Shown in pieces: positions 23,653-35,500 of a stretch of 64,000 bases of DNA. Below the pieces are notes generated by a model that saw nothing but the letters and a program-made list of their open reading frames with translations, made no database searches and was not told where the DNA came from. The stretch's first letter is position 1. Each line of letters opens with the position of its first letter. The stretch comes from Dipylidium caninum. Lineage: Eukaryota; Platyhelminthes; Cestoda; Cyclophyllidea; Dipylidiidae. The position numbers and the translations under genes were made by a program. The DNA lies in assembly GCA_017562135.1 (NCBI GenBank), contig QEYB01001208.1, positions 186,001-250,000 of the forward strand, read 5' to 3'.

Positions 23653-23693
23653 GTGTGTGTGTGTGTCAGATAGAGAGAGAGAGAGAGAGAGAT
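23653..23693 (+). repeat. Compound microsatellite (GT)n-(GA)n
   Basis: A GTGTGT run followed by CAGATA and a GAGAGA run, in the 3' flank/3' UTR of the p40-like heat-shock gene. Confidence 0.8.
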
Positions 23694-23727
23694 GGCAGAG
23701 GAAGCGCTCGAAAGCAAAAGAGAACCG

Positions 23728-26700
23728 TTAAATGCCAGCGTGTACACGTGTTGAGTTGCAATGATGGAGAGGTTGGAGCAGGTCACTTGAGTGCGCGCAT
23801 GAAAAGTGCCCTAAACGGTGCAGAGGAAGAGGTGCTTCGATAACCAGCGTGTTGTCCTTGAGCACGGCAGAGACGGTGAAGGGGTCGATGGTCTCTGGCA
23901 CCTCAAAAGTGCGTGAGAACTCCGAGAACTCGGAACTCTTCGAACAGGAGCCCGTGGCCGATCTGTCCGTGCTTCTTTCCTTCTTGCCTGAAACACAGAT
24001 CTTGTTGGCGTCCATTCGCACGCAGAGATCGTCAGCCGAGTAACCCGATTCAATTGGCACCTCCAGGTGGATCTTTCGACCACCGGCACCGTCATTCAAG
24101 ATCACCGGACCCGATTGCCCAGTAATCTTGAGACCTGAAATTTACGCAAAATGATGCACGAGGCCGCCCTACTAACAACATTTCAGTAGGACGGAACAGA
24201 GGTGTCACGCACTGGAACTTGTGAATTGTGTTTCGGCAGCCTTCAAAGAAGATGAGTCCTTCGGACGAATGCCGAGGTTATGACCTGAGTCAAACGTGAT
24301 TGAAGCGTAGTCTGGAGCTTTGACAGGGGCATCGAGTACAAGAACTCCATCCTGTTCCATAAGAAAAAATTGTTAGGGGTTTCAGTGCGTTAGGGGCATC
24401 TTTAAATAACCGCAATTTTAATAACTAGAAATAAAACATATTGGGGGGAGAGCGTTACTTTTCGGCTCACTCTCTTTAACGTAAGTGGATAAGGGAAATC
24501 GAGTGTGGTCTCTCAGACTAGCTGAGATGCCGGAGGAGCATTTAGGTAAAAAAGAAACCTGAATTGGTTGGGGTGCAGAAAAGAGGGAGAGGATGGGGGT
24601 TTCACCTCGGTCAGCGAGCATTGGAACTTTTCATGATCAATCGAACGCGGCAGGTCGACGGGAGCGACTGAATTCACGAGAGCTGGTCGAGGTGGCCGTT
24701 TTAACAGACTTGCTGGCGTGCACCGTCAGTCGGTTGCCCACGGTGGTGACGTCAATGTCTTCCGGTGCAAAATCCTTGGCATCGAAGCGTATCTTGAAGT
24801 GGACCTACACGGCACCAAGGAATGCACAGATTTGATAGGGTACAATTGCCTATTCCATCATTGTCGCCCCTTGTACAACTGCGAAAAGCAACCAGACCTG
24901 TGGAGCACTGTGCCGTCGGTAGTGACGCGAGGGGTGGGGTGAGGGGGGGGATGGAGAAGTGGAATATGAGCGCGGCGAGAAGGAGGGAGTCTGCAGCTGG
25001 CACCGTGCCTTCCGCGGATAGCTCGGACGCTGACGTGAGACATAAATTGTACGATTGCAGGGTCGGCTGGTGTGCGCGCTGATGTCTAGGCGCCGCGTGC
25101 GGGGCGGCGGCGGCGGCTGCGGGGCGAGATGGGGCGGGGCGGAGTGGCAACGGGCTTGGTGAGTCACCTGGCCAGAGCGGGTGACTAATGCGGCTGTGGC
25201 GGCCCTGCCAACCAACCGATGAGTCATCGAGAGGCGGCGTCCGGCCCAGCCGCTGCCCGTTCCCGCTCGGAGCTTGCGTGGTCGCTGAAACCGACGACGG
25301 GGGCCACCTTCGCAGCGCGAGGGCGTTCCGGACTCGCCGCGCTCGCGTGGGCGCCCGTGGAACGGGGCTGCACGTCCGACCCGCGCACGAATGCGCAATT
25401 TGCCCTGTGGTGACCTCGGACTGCACAGGCACCTCACCACTGCCTCCCCAGGCTTTGTCAACAGTTCATAAAGGGCGTTCGGGGGTTAGTGCGACAAAAT
25501 CGGGGACAATCTTTTCTTTCAACGGTCCTCCGGCAAAACGGCTACCAGCGCATTTGCAATCACCTGCCAAGTGGACGGATGAGCAACTGCGTTTACTGAC
25601 AATGTACTTTAAGTTGATCTGTGCACCGGGAAAAATTTGAGAGGAAGTGAAAAGAGAAGTTAGAAAGACCCGAAATGAAAATGCATGCAACAACTTTGTT
25701 TGAAGCAGGCACTTTTTTGCAATAAGAGCATCTGTTGAGGGAAAGGCGGACAGACTGGGATCCTTTCGCTTTAGCGGCGAGACACACGTCTTTGCCTCGC
25801 CTCAGATGCTTTCAGGAGCACGGCAGAAAGCGGCGAGGCATAACGAGAGCCTCCTTTCGCCGCGCCTGTTCGTGGGCATACGAAAGGGCGACTGGGCGAA
25901 AACGCCTCGTCAACTCAGTGCGTCTCGCTTTCAGATGGTCATGAAGCGCTAAAATGAAGGCCAGTAAAGTCGAGGTGAAATTGGAGAAAACCTACCAAGC
26001 CATCGTCGCCGACTTCGTAGGCGTTAGAGAGGAAGTCCATGACCCCTGCGCTGCTGGGCGAGGCGGGGATGACGGCGCCCACAGGTGCGGTGGAGGTGAG
26101 GATTTGACGGTCCGCACCGGAGCCGAGTTTGTTGGTGCTGGAGGAGGAGGAGTGGCTCTTGGTGCCTGTCGTCACTCCGTCTACGGTCTGGCGTGACTCC
26201 TGCGTGGTGGAGGTGTTCGAGGTGACCACTCCGCCGTCGTTGACAGTGCGAGTGGACGAGCTGGAGAAGTGCGAAGTCATCTGGTGGTGGCCTCCAGGGT
26301 GGCCGCCACCGGTCCCCGAGCCCATCATCCGCATCTGACTGTCCATCTGCTGACGCATCGCCTGCATTCGCCTCTCCATCGCCTCGAAGCCGCGATCCGA
26401 GCCTCCCGGACCGCCAGTCAGACAACCGAAGTTGTCCCAATTCTCCAAATCGAACTCGTCCACCGGCTACAGGTTTGAATTTGCAAGCCACCATTAGGAG
26501 TTCGAATAGATCGACCTGACGCTGCTAATTCCGAGATTATAAGTCTAGATGCTAACGGGAGGCCGTTTGTAATTCCGTCGAAATGCTAGGAGAGGCGATT
26601 CAACGAGGCATAAAGGGGGGCGTCGTCTGCTCTTTCGGGTCTGGTTAGGCGCGAGTTTTGCAAGCTTATTTTGAGGAAAGAAGAGTCAACAGAGGCCGTA

Positions 26701-29348
26701 AAGCGCATGGCAACTTTGCGTGCATGATGGAGGCTTCTCTTTTTGCCGACCACGGCTGGCTGTTCGTCATTCCTCGGGCAACTGGGGCACCTCGTGAGGC
26801 AGAAATGAGTTCCTCCGCCACTCCGGTCCGCGCGGCAGGCAACGAGCCTCCGCTCCGACCCTGCGGCCGTCACAAACCACCTCCTCGCCCTGCCGGGGTC
26901 GGGCAGGGTGGAGTCTGGTGCAAACACCGAGGTATCTGACGGGATATGCGGAATTTCGGCGGAGATTAACCATCACAACTGCCGTTTGTTAAAGGGATTT
27001 CCTCGCACACGTCCCTTGGCAGGGCACCAGGCACCGGGCGTTGCCTCTTTGCCATAACACTTGCACGAATTCCCTCTGCCCCGACAACGATTATCACCCG
27101 ATGGGGTGTGATAAATGAGGACTTTTTGACCCTGGGACGCGCAAATTCCACCTCCCCTTATTCCTCCTCCCGAATTAGAACCTTTTATGGGGGACGCTTT
27201 GCCCCTGCACAGTGCACTGGGCCGCTGTGGAGCGACTGTCCCCCGAGGGAGGACCAGGGCCGGCAACTCGTCTGCCCCCCAAACCCACTGCCGGAGTCAT
27301 AAATGCGGCCCGGCAAGCCCGAACGCCGAACGCCCCGGAGAAGGGCCTCTACGTCGCTTTTCCGCGGCCGATTCCCGTGCAGGCGGTCGTGCGGTGGCGC
27401 TGCACCGAGTCTCACAGCTCCAGTTTATTAGAATTAGTGCGAAAGTTAAAGATTTAGGGTGGAAGAGGCGGGAAAAGGTGGCAGCTAAATGGTTGACATG
27501 CAGAGGTGTTAGTTCACACGTAAGCATTAGTGACAGTATCTTGAGCCACTTCCAAAAACACAATTCATCAGGACTCACCCATTTCCGCTGAAAGAGATTC
27601 ACAGACAGATTAATGTTCTCCGTCAATGCGCAACAGCGCCGCCTGGGTGCCGCGGAGCCCGGGGGGAGGGCGCGGGAGAGCAGGGCTTTCGGCGCGGCGA
27701 GGCGGGCCGAGGCCTCGCACCCGCGCGCGGCGTCGGTGACACCGGCAGCGGCGCGCAGGCCTCATTTGCACAGGAGGCATGCGCTACGCCGGGCTGCCTT
27801 CAGTCGCTCTCACGAGCTCTGCGAGCGCCGAATTGATCGCCTCGTCGCGCGAGGGCGTGCGCTGGAACGGGAGATGACCTCCTCGCGCGCACAGCGCTGC
27901 TTTCCGCAGGTGAATCACCTCGCACTTTAGTGGCAGGTCAGGCGTCGCGCGACCGGCGGTGGAAGAGGCGCCGACGCGACGAGGGGCGGCGAGACCTCGT
28001 GTCAAGCCTTCTTAACACGCGTTTCACTCCACTTGCGCAACATGCGAGCCAACAGTGAGCAGTGAAAGCGAGCGGTCAGAGCATGTAGAGGCCTTTCCTC
28101 GCACATCTCTTCTGCTAGCACACGCCTACCGGTTGCACAAAGCCACGGGGTCTCCAGTCCTTTCCGCCCCTGGCGGTGAAGTCGACCCGACGGCGCTCAA
28201 CTCTGCGATGCCCTGGGGATGCAAACTACTCCGACCACTGAGTAACAGCGGCAACGCCTCCTCAGAATGTTGCCCCACTAAACGCAATCATCTTCGCTTT
28301 AAGGCATTCCCCTTCAAGCGCTCTCCCTGCCCTCCTACCTCGCGGCGCAGGAAACAGGCCTAGTTGAGTTTGCATGAAAACAGTTGCAAGGCAAAAAGTA
28401 CAAACGAAGGTTAAAGCACTGTAGTAGCCATGGGAGGCGTAAACTAAAGTCTCCTGAAATATAGCGGCAAGAGGGCAGACTTTGTTGCGAAAAGAAGGAA
28501 AATTTGGCACAGATTATCACTGAGAGTGGACCACACCTCGGCGCCTGGCGCTTGGACATATTTGGGCCGCTTTCGGTTGGAAGAACCACGACGGACGCGA
28601 CCTTCCACGCTTTGGGGGCCGCGTGTCGCCATTGCGAAACCGCCCTCGTGGAATAAGCACGAGGCGCAGCTAAGAAAGGCCGAAAACCATTTCACTGCGC
28701 GCACAGACATACGACGTGGAAGAAGAGAGGCGGATGCATGTGCCCCCGCACGAGGCGAGAAGGGCCCGTGGGACCAGAGCACCCCGCGGAGGCGCACTCA
28801 GTCAGCAGATTGTGAAAACCACCGCGAAATCAACCGCGCCCCCCCCCCCCAAATCTTAGCCACTAGGAGAAGAGAAAGCAAGGAGGGCACCGTCGGCAAT
28901 AACGAATGGGATGAGACGTGGCCTTCACTGTGCTTCGCGAATACAGAGAAGCTTAGAATTGTGAAAGGCCGCTAGCTAAAACCGTGGCCCAAGAGGTGGC
29001 AGTAGAGAGTTTTGAGGAAGTGTAACTAACCTCTAGGGCGAACATATTATTCCGCATGCGTCGAACGTCATCATCGAACTGTCGCTTGGCCTCGTCGATC
29101 CATCGACTGCGTTGAAACTCCCAGGAGGAGCCGCTGGTGAGGGGCCCAGCCCCGCTGCTGCGGGTCTCCGACTTGACACTCTGCGAGGCGACGCTGGAAA
29201 TGGTGTCACCGCCGGTGTCTGATGTGGAGGAAGACTTGTAGCTCTTTTCCAACTTGGTCACCAGATCCTTGCGGCTTTGCTCAAAGGTGCGCGGATCCTT
29301 TTTCACGGGGATGTTAATTTCCGAACGGTAAGACGAGGAGGTTGACAT
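23728..29348 (-). CDS. p40/major-egg-antigen-type small heat-shock protein with two alpha-crystallin domains
   Basis: Chaperone of the family whose schistosome member, Sm-p40, is an abundant egg antigen. Five minus-strand exons: 29348-29031, 26466-25996, 24804-24606, 24351-24213 and 24134-23728 (stop), about 510 residues, longer than Sm-p40 (about 350) because of a Ser/Thr/Gly-rich linker in exon 2. The order follows p40: N-terminal EINIPVKKDPRTFEQSRKDL and RQFDDDVRRMRNNMFALE; PVDEFDLENWDNFG and FLSNAYEVGDDGL; domain 1 VHFKIRFDAKDFAPEDIDV ... SREFSRS; DGVLVLDAPVKAPDYASIT; domain 2 GGRKIHLEVPIESGYSADDL ... NTLVIEAPL. All junctions fit in phase (0, 0, 0, 1). Exon 3 is 199 bases, one too many: frame changes inside CGCTCCCGTCGAC (plus strand about 24656-24664). 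This is either a consensus error in a GGG run or a real disabling frameshift. Confidence 0.9.
24606..24804 (-). other. p40-like exon 3 (alpha-crystallin domain 1) with a one-base insertion
   Basis: Read from 24804, the frame gives VHFKIRFDAKDFAPED ... SREFSRS. It must shift by one base at the GGG run at 24660-24662 to continue VDLPRSIDHEKFQCSLTE up to donor GTGAAA. Both outer frames match p40 and fit the flanking exons, but as written the exon hits a stop soon after the run. Confidence 0.75.
25996..26466 (-). other. p40-like exon 2: Ser/Thr/Gly-rich linker between N-terminus and domain 1
   Basis: 157 codons in phase 0 to 0. After a Met/Arg/Gln helix-like part (MERRMQAMRQQMDSQMRMM) comes a low-complexity section (SSSSTRT, TTQESRQ, KSHSSSSSTNK) and then DFLSNAYEVGDDGL, which matches DFLKDAYEVGEDGK of p40. 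The linker is absent or short in schistosome p40. Confidence 0.8.
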
Positions 29349-29387
29349 GGTGTGTAGGGAGCAGGCGCGAGTGAATGCCGCAGGGAC

Positions 29388-29395
29388 CTTTTAAG
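29388..29395 (-). promoter_or_regulatory. TATA-like element of the p40-like gene
   Basis: Minus-strand CTTAAAAG about 40 bases upstream of the ATG at 29348, which implies a very short 5' leader. Confidence 0.4.
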
Positions 29396-29460
29396 CTGCC
29401 AAACTCCGGCGCGGAAGGCAAATTTCACCAGAATTGGCTCGGCACGCAGTAGTCGCGCGC

Positions 29461-29472
29461 CTGATTGGCTCC
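29461..29472. promoter_or_regulatory. Inverted CCAAT block CTGATTGGCTCC
   Basis: Identical 12-mer to 21951-21962, 113 bases upstream of the ATG. A second ATTGG lies at about 29434-29438. Confidence 0.5.
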
Positions 29473-29546
29473 GGCGGGCGTGCATCTGTGCGTGCGGGTG
29501 CAGATGTGAGCGTTTGTGTGTGTGGCTTCTGAAGCCGCGGGGTGTT

Positions 29547-29561
29547 CTTCTGGAAAATTCG
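29547..29561. promoter_or_regulatory. Heat-shock element, three perfect units
   Basis: CTTCTGGAAAATTCG reads nTTCn-nGAAn-nTTCn with exact alternation and spacing, the consensus HSF1 trimer site, about 200 bases upstream of the p40-like ATG. Confidence 0.65.
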
Positions 29562-29599
29562 CGATGTATGCGAAATAATAGGCCTGTGTGACTGTCGAC

Positions 29600-32500
29600 G
29601 CAAACTCGCGAACCCGCGTCTTTCTGGGGCCGCCGAGAACCGTTTCCTCCCACCGCCGGCGACGAGCCGCGCCACGCTGCCACCGACGACCACAGCGCCG
29701 TCCAGAGGCGGGCGAGGCCCTGCCACGGCAATAGTCCGGGCAACCAATGTGTAAAACCGGCAGACCGCGCCGTAAAATACACTTTACAGCAGGTAGGGAC
29801 GCGACGAACAGAATACGCGGTGCGAGGCGCTGCATCATTCCACGCCGAAGAGGAGACGTTGTGGAAAAAAAGAGGGATGGGAGATGCAGCGGTGTAGTCT
29901 TGTACCCCCAGTGAAAACAACCGCACCAGCAGATCTGCCGCTCCTTCGCTTCCACACGCCAGGAGTTTGGCCTACGGGCGTCGAGAGCGGCGGCGGGGAA
30001 CGCGGATCCGCCCCGACTTACGACCCATGCAGGCCTCGTCACCCTCGGCTGTGGATCCCGCAGTGGCACGCCCCGTTGTCCACTGCATGTTGACAAGAAT
30101 TGCGTGAATGCGGGCAATCGTGGCGAGAGGATGAGGCAAGATGTGCGCGTGTGCAGGGCGTGCAGGCGAAGAAGTAGGTCGCCTCGTTGTATCGGGTCAT
30201 GTGTGGCGGAATGTTTTGAACGGGTTAACAGCACACCTCGTCAGACGGGAAGGACGCCACCGGATGGCGAGGGGGAGAGGCGCACGACTTGCCACTCGTC
30301 CACCCGCGATGCTGCACCGTGTAAACGGGGGTCAGGGAGTTGCCTTAGCGAGGGTGACGCTGAGACGCCGCGGCTGTTCCGCGGAATCACGCGAGCGTTT
30401 TGACCTCCGCTGAACACGGGTACTTTCAGTCGTGGAGGTGAAAGAGGGATTAAAATAGCCCAGCGAATGCTGGGGGGAGAAGGGAGCCCAGGCTGAGAGG
30501 GCAGCGGCCACTTCTATGAGGGTGCTGCACTTAAGAAGGAGGTTTAGCCCCTTGAATGCATTTGTCGAGTACCCCAGAAGATGAGGATTTGGCGTGCACT
30601 TTTCAGCAACGAGCCAGCGGACCACCGACTTCGGAAGCCCCGACGCCACGCAAAACGGCCGTGAATGAGTTATGAAGAGCCCAAGAGAGTCGACGGACTG
30701 GCAGCACAGATGGTTTCTCATGCGTCTAAAATGTGCAACGCTGAAGCGAAACCTCAGGTGATGGCTCGAGCGAAATGCTCCGGGGCGGAGCAAAGGTCCG
30801 CGACTGGATAGACGGGATCAGCCGGAGCAAGTGCAAGCCCAGTGAGGGTTGAAGCAAGCGCCCCTCCGAAAAATCGCATGCAAAAGATGATTTTTTGATT
30901 GGAGGAATTTAACCCTCTTCTCAGGCCACGGGTTTGTCTTCAGCACCCGCAAAAACGCTAGCGACTAAATTACGAAACGTGGCTGCCAACGCGGGAGGCT
31001 GGCTGGCCGTTCTGGAGGCACCGACTCGGGCCGGAGGGGAAACAGCCTCCCAACCGCGCGGCAGGTCGCGTCGTCGCCCCGAGGACAAGCGGGGACGACC
31101 AGACGCTGTCGGAATGCGTGCGTTGCGAGCGATGTCGCCGTGCCGGCGATACACAACACGCGTGGTCCCTTCTGTTGAGGAGTGACTCCGGGCGACGGCG
31201 GCGAAGGGAGGAATTCGTGCGTCAGTGAACCACACGGAACCTTCCACCGCCACCCTCGGGAATGGCCACAGGCTCGAGAGGCATCTGATCCGCATGTAGT
31301 CAGGGCGCCGCACACCAAGAAAGTAGGGAGCGAATAAATCAGACTTTAGATGATGTGTTTCCCGGAGAAGCGGTCATCCCACGTGTCAGCTGTCATCCGC
31401 GACATCCCAGTGCCGCCTCTTGAGGTGGAGAGGCGTTTAAAATGCCAACTTGCCGCGATTGGCGAAGAGGACATTCTGTTTCAGCTCCTCCTGCAGCGCC
31501 TGGAGAACGAGCGTCAGGTTAGTGGGCGAGAAGGGATATTATTTCGAGGGCGCCTCGTCCTCCCGGTCTGACGATCCACGAGACTGCTCACATGCGACCT
31601 GCCTACACGCCGACCTCCCTCGTATGCCGCAGGTGGCGGTGAAGAAGGGCGTCCCGGGGCTAACCCAAAGGTTACAGCGCAGACACATCTCGGACTACGT
31701 CTGAAACATGGGGGTACTTGCAGAATGGGAAGAGAGCCTGTCAGAGGTGGCGGAAAATGGGCAGACAACCGACCAACTTCTGTCGCAGAGTTGGGCCACT
31801 CTCCGCCCAACGAAGAGGTCTTTGAGCGCGTGTGACTGCATGGGCCCCAGGCGGTGAAGTGTGATGAAAGGCACTCGGCATACTTCTTGTGAAAACTGCG
31901 GAAGGAAACACGCGCCCTCGAGTGAAGCGGGGAAGAAGAGGACGCTCGAGGGCCCCGCCTTCCCGTCTGATGAATTTCGCCGCGGCGCCACAAGACCGTC
32001 CTCATTCGTGTCTGCTCCCAAGGCGACGGAGGAAGGGGCGGTGGCCACGCGGTGGGGGCTGATAGGAGTCCCCAGTTTACCGTGACAACCGCTAAATTTA
32101 GGGCACTTTTGACGACACCTCATATTTGAAAACCTCCTACTCAATCCAGTGGAGCCGACATAGTTAAAAAATGCCTTTAAGTCTAATCCTCCCCTGCGAT
32201 TCCAGCGCCAGCAAAAACTGCGGGCGGCACTCGGTATGACTGTCAGTTTTGAGGGGAGCGGGAGGCTTGAGGCGGCGAGGGAGGCGAAGACGAGTCGGCT
32301 GCGGGTGGACGAGGCAGGGCGACTGTGTAGTGGGCGACTGGTGAGAAGCGCCCCTAATGAAAGTCGCTCAGGCGCCGCTGCGACCAACACGTGGGGAGGC
32401 GAGCAGCGCCCGATCGTCCGCAGCACCAGCGGCCGGAGACGGTGTCCTCGTTTCGACGAGGCGGAGACCGCGGCACTGCGACGTTTGGAGCAGTCGCGCC

Positions 32501-35500
32501 GCCCCGTTCCGCCCCGCCCACGCGCCTGGCGACCCACCAGCACTGCAAATAGCCCGACCTCAAGCAAAAGTTGGCGGGTGCAGTTGTTTGGCTGCGTTCG
32601 GAGGAGCAACGGTGCTACACCAGGCAAGATTAATGCGTGCAGGAAAGTGGGCGAAAATGCGTGAATTGGTTTATGCAGAGTGAGGATGCCAGTTTCTAAT
32701 TTTGGCAGGAGAGACGCTGTGATAAAGTGCCTGGGCCTGGTGCGCCACGCACATTCCTCCCATGCACTGGGAGGATGCGCGGCGGTGCGCAGCGGTGCGA
32801 GGAGCGGCGTGCCCGACGGGCTAAAGTGATGCGACCAGAGCGACGCCCCCGCCACAATCGGTGCGAGTTTGGTTGACAAGCTCGCGCCTCGTCTTCGTCG
32901 ACGGAACCACGGCCACGAGAGGTACACTTCACCGCCCTGGCACAAGTCACGTTCAGGAGAGCCTTGTCGGGTGACTTCAGGGCCGGGGACGGCAAAGGTG
33001 AATGGTGCCGTCCCAACCAAGGTGGACGAGTCGTACTGGGCAGAGGGGCCCCTGACCTCCTCTTCCAGCCTGCCTCGCAGCCCTGTCCTCCTCCGCGTCG
33101 GCAAAATGGAAGCACTGGAGGTGGTGGTGGTGGCGGCGGCAGCGGCGGCGGCGGCAAAGGAAGCGGAGACGAAGAAAGCAGGCGATTTTTCATAAACCAA
33201 AAATCATCATGTCGATGGAGAAGGATTTCGACAGACACCCCATGTCCTTCACCTTGTAGCCAATTCCGCCTTGAAAAGGTGGTGAAAGCGTTCTGTTCGT
33301 GAGCGATTGAGTAGATTAAGAATATGCAGGGCGGCTTGGCTGGCCGCAAGCCGCGGCTCAGGCTGGGAAAATGGAAGTAAACTCATGCGACACGCACAGG
33401 ACGCCGAGTGCTGCGACACTTTTGGGGGTCACAGAGTGGCGGCTGGGGAGGGGAGAGAGGAGTCCCAGGCCCAAAAGCTCCCCTCTTACTGGACGCGCCA
33501 GGAACGAGAGAAGCATTTTGGGCCTTCTGCAGCGCAAACAGCCCGACGTGTACAAACGAGTTTCCTCCCACTACTTTGTCGCCTGGAAAGCGCAGAATGA
33601 GGCGGACTGCAAGGGAATGTTGGCATGGCGTCTCGACTGGACCACACTCGACGACGTCCGCTGGCTGTAGAGGCAGATACAAAGTGACTGGCCTTTCGGC
33701 GGCGTGACATCTTCGCCCCAGTCAAAATTTATTCGCGAGCAAGGAAAAAACCAATGCGCAAAAGTCGACCGTTTTTGTTAAGTAACGTAATTTCCAGACT
33801 CATATTGTCGTTTTCCTTTCGGGAGGGAATTCCGTCAACAAAAGTATTTGCATGCAACAGTGCAATCACGTTAGAGGTGAAATATTTATTTGGAGATGGG
33901 GACGGCAACTGTTGAAAGCAAACAGTTCGATATGGTCCAGTCCGTGCCTTCGAGCGGGGCAAAGTTCGGGCGGCTTGGAGATGCGGCCAGGCCACCTGCT
34001 GCCTCCTCGCCCCCGCGGGGGAGGGTCTCTGTTCGAGCGCATTTCGGCCACTACACGAGACAGCTGTTTTAGCTGGAGCGAACATGAGCCCCGATGGCTG
34101 GGTGCCCACCGCCGGGCATCCGACCGGTGGGACCGAGACGTGCGGCGAAGAGAGCGCGCCCCCCTCCGCCCACGCCGGCACGAACCTCGGAGTGGCGACG
34201 CGCAGTCGCCATCGCGACACGGCCTCAGTGTGCGTCGGGGACTGCGGAGGCGGGCTGCCTCTGCTCCGAGAGGTGAGACATCGTTTGCGCCGCTGTTTCC
34301 CCACTCGGGTGGAATGGGTCCCTTTCCCAAGTCACATTCCTCTTTATGTAGGAGGGCACAAGTGTCGTCAATGTAATTTACTGCACTTTAGCAGGATAAT
34401 TGCAGCACTGCGAGAGTGGGAGGAGGCGCGTGGAAGCGTGGGAGATGGGCGACTTCTTGTAGTTGGACCGATGCATGTCAAAATTTCAGCCGATCGACCA
34501 AACGGATTTGGCTGAGGACACAACAGTGTTCCACATATCCACTTCATGAGATCGCATTAAGAAACGGTTTGACAAACCGGCGTGGGTCAGGGAATTAATG
34601 CGTGATCGCGCGTGAATTAGCTGAGGAGAGGCGCTGCCGCCCCAGGAGGATGAGGAGCCTCGCAAGCACGAGCGCGTGTGTGCGCCGAGAGCGGCTTTTC
34701 GAGTGCCTCCAAGTGGGAGTTGCGTACTTTAAAGGTTATGCCCCAGGCGGAGGGGCAAGAAAAGAGGCTTTAGGCGCTTTGTTTAGGTGGAGGCTCTCTT
34801 GCCATTCCGCGGCTGACGCAGAGTTACGGCACGCAAGGGTACGAGTCACCATGAATATGCAAATGGGTTGGTTTGGCAACCGACAACTGCTCGGAAGACC
34901 AAAAAATAAAGCTACTGTCACAGGCGCACACCCGAGAGTGGAAGGGTAATGGCTTTCCACCGCCGACTCAGCCTTCCTCCCTGCGCGCTCGCAACGCCAG
35001 CCACCGGACCCGAGTCCGCCCGCCTCCCCTCGGCGGCTGCTGCGCGGGACGGTGCTGCTGCCTGGCGAGACCAATTGCGCCACCGTCTCTGGAAAGCTGA
35101 TATCCGTGAGAAGCGCCTCTTTATGCTACCGAAGAGGGTTAAGGAAACAGTCTGCCATCCCACCACGCGTGTACTCGACGCAACACGCGACATAGCCTTT
35201 TGGTATGCTCTCGCGGCTCTTTCAAGGGCCGCAGGGAGCCAGCGGTGTGCAACCGAGGGCGCCGTCCATTCAAGGCCGCTCGGCGGCCGCGGTGGCGGGG
35301 ACCCCGCACCGACAGGTGGCCAGGAGGGTAGCAGCGGGCTGAATCAGTCCCGCCTGGTGGCGCGCCTTCACGCCTAGGATGGCAGCCTCTTGGAGGAGTA
35401 AAACTGCTGCTGCCGAGGCGGCGTTTCACGGGCTGCAGGTGCTACTAGGCGCTTAGCAGTAGGGCGTTTAAATGGGACGTCGTCACAACTCGGCGCCCGT

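Noticed and set aside
31695..33200. 500-codon stop-free frame as a protein gene
   Set aside because: No ATG near the 5' end, low-complexity Arg/Ser/Pro/Ala-rich translation, overlapping long frames on both strands, and no recognisable domain.
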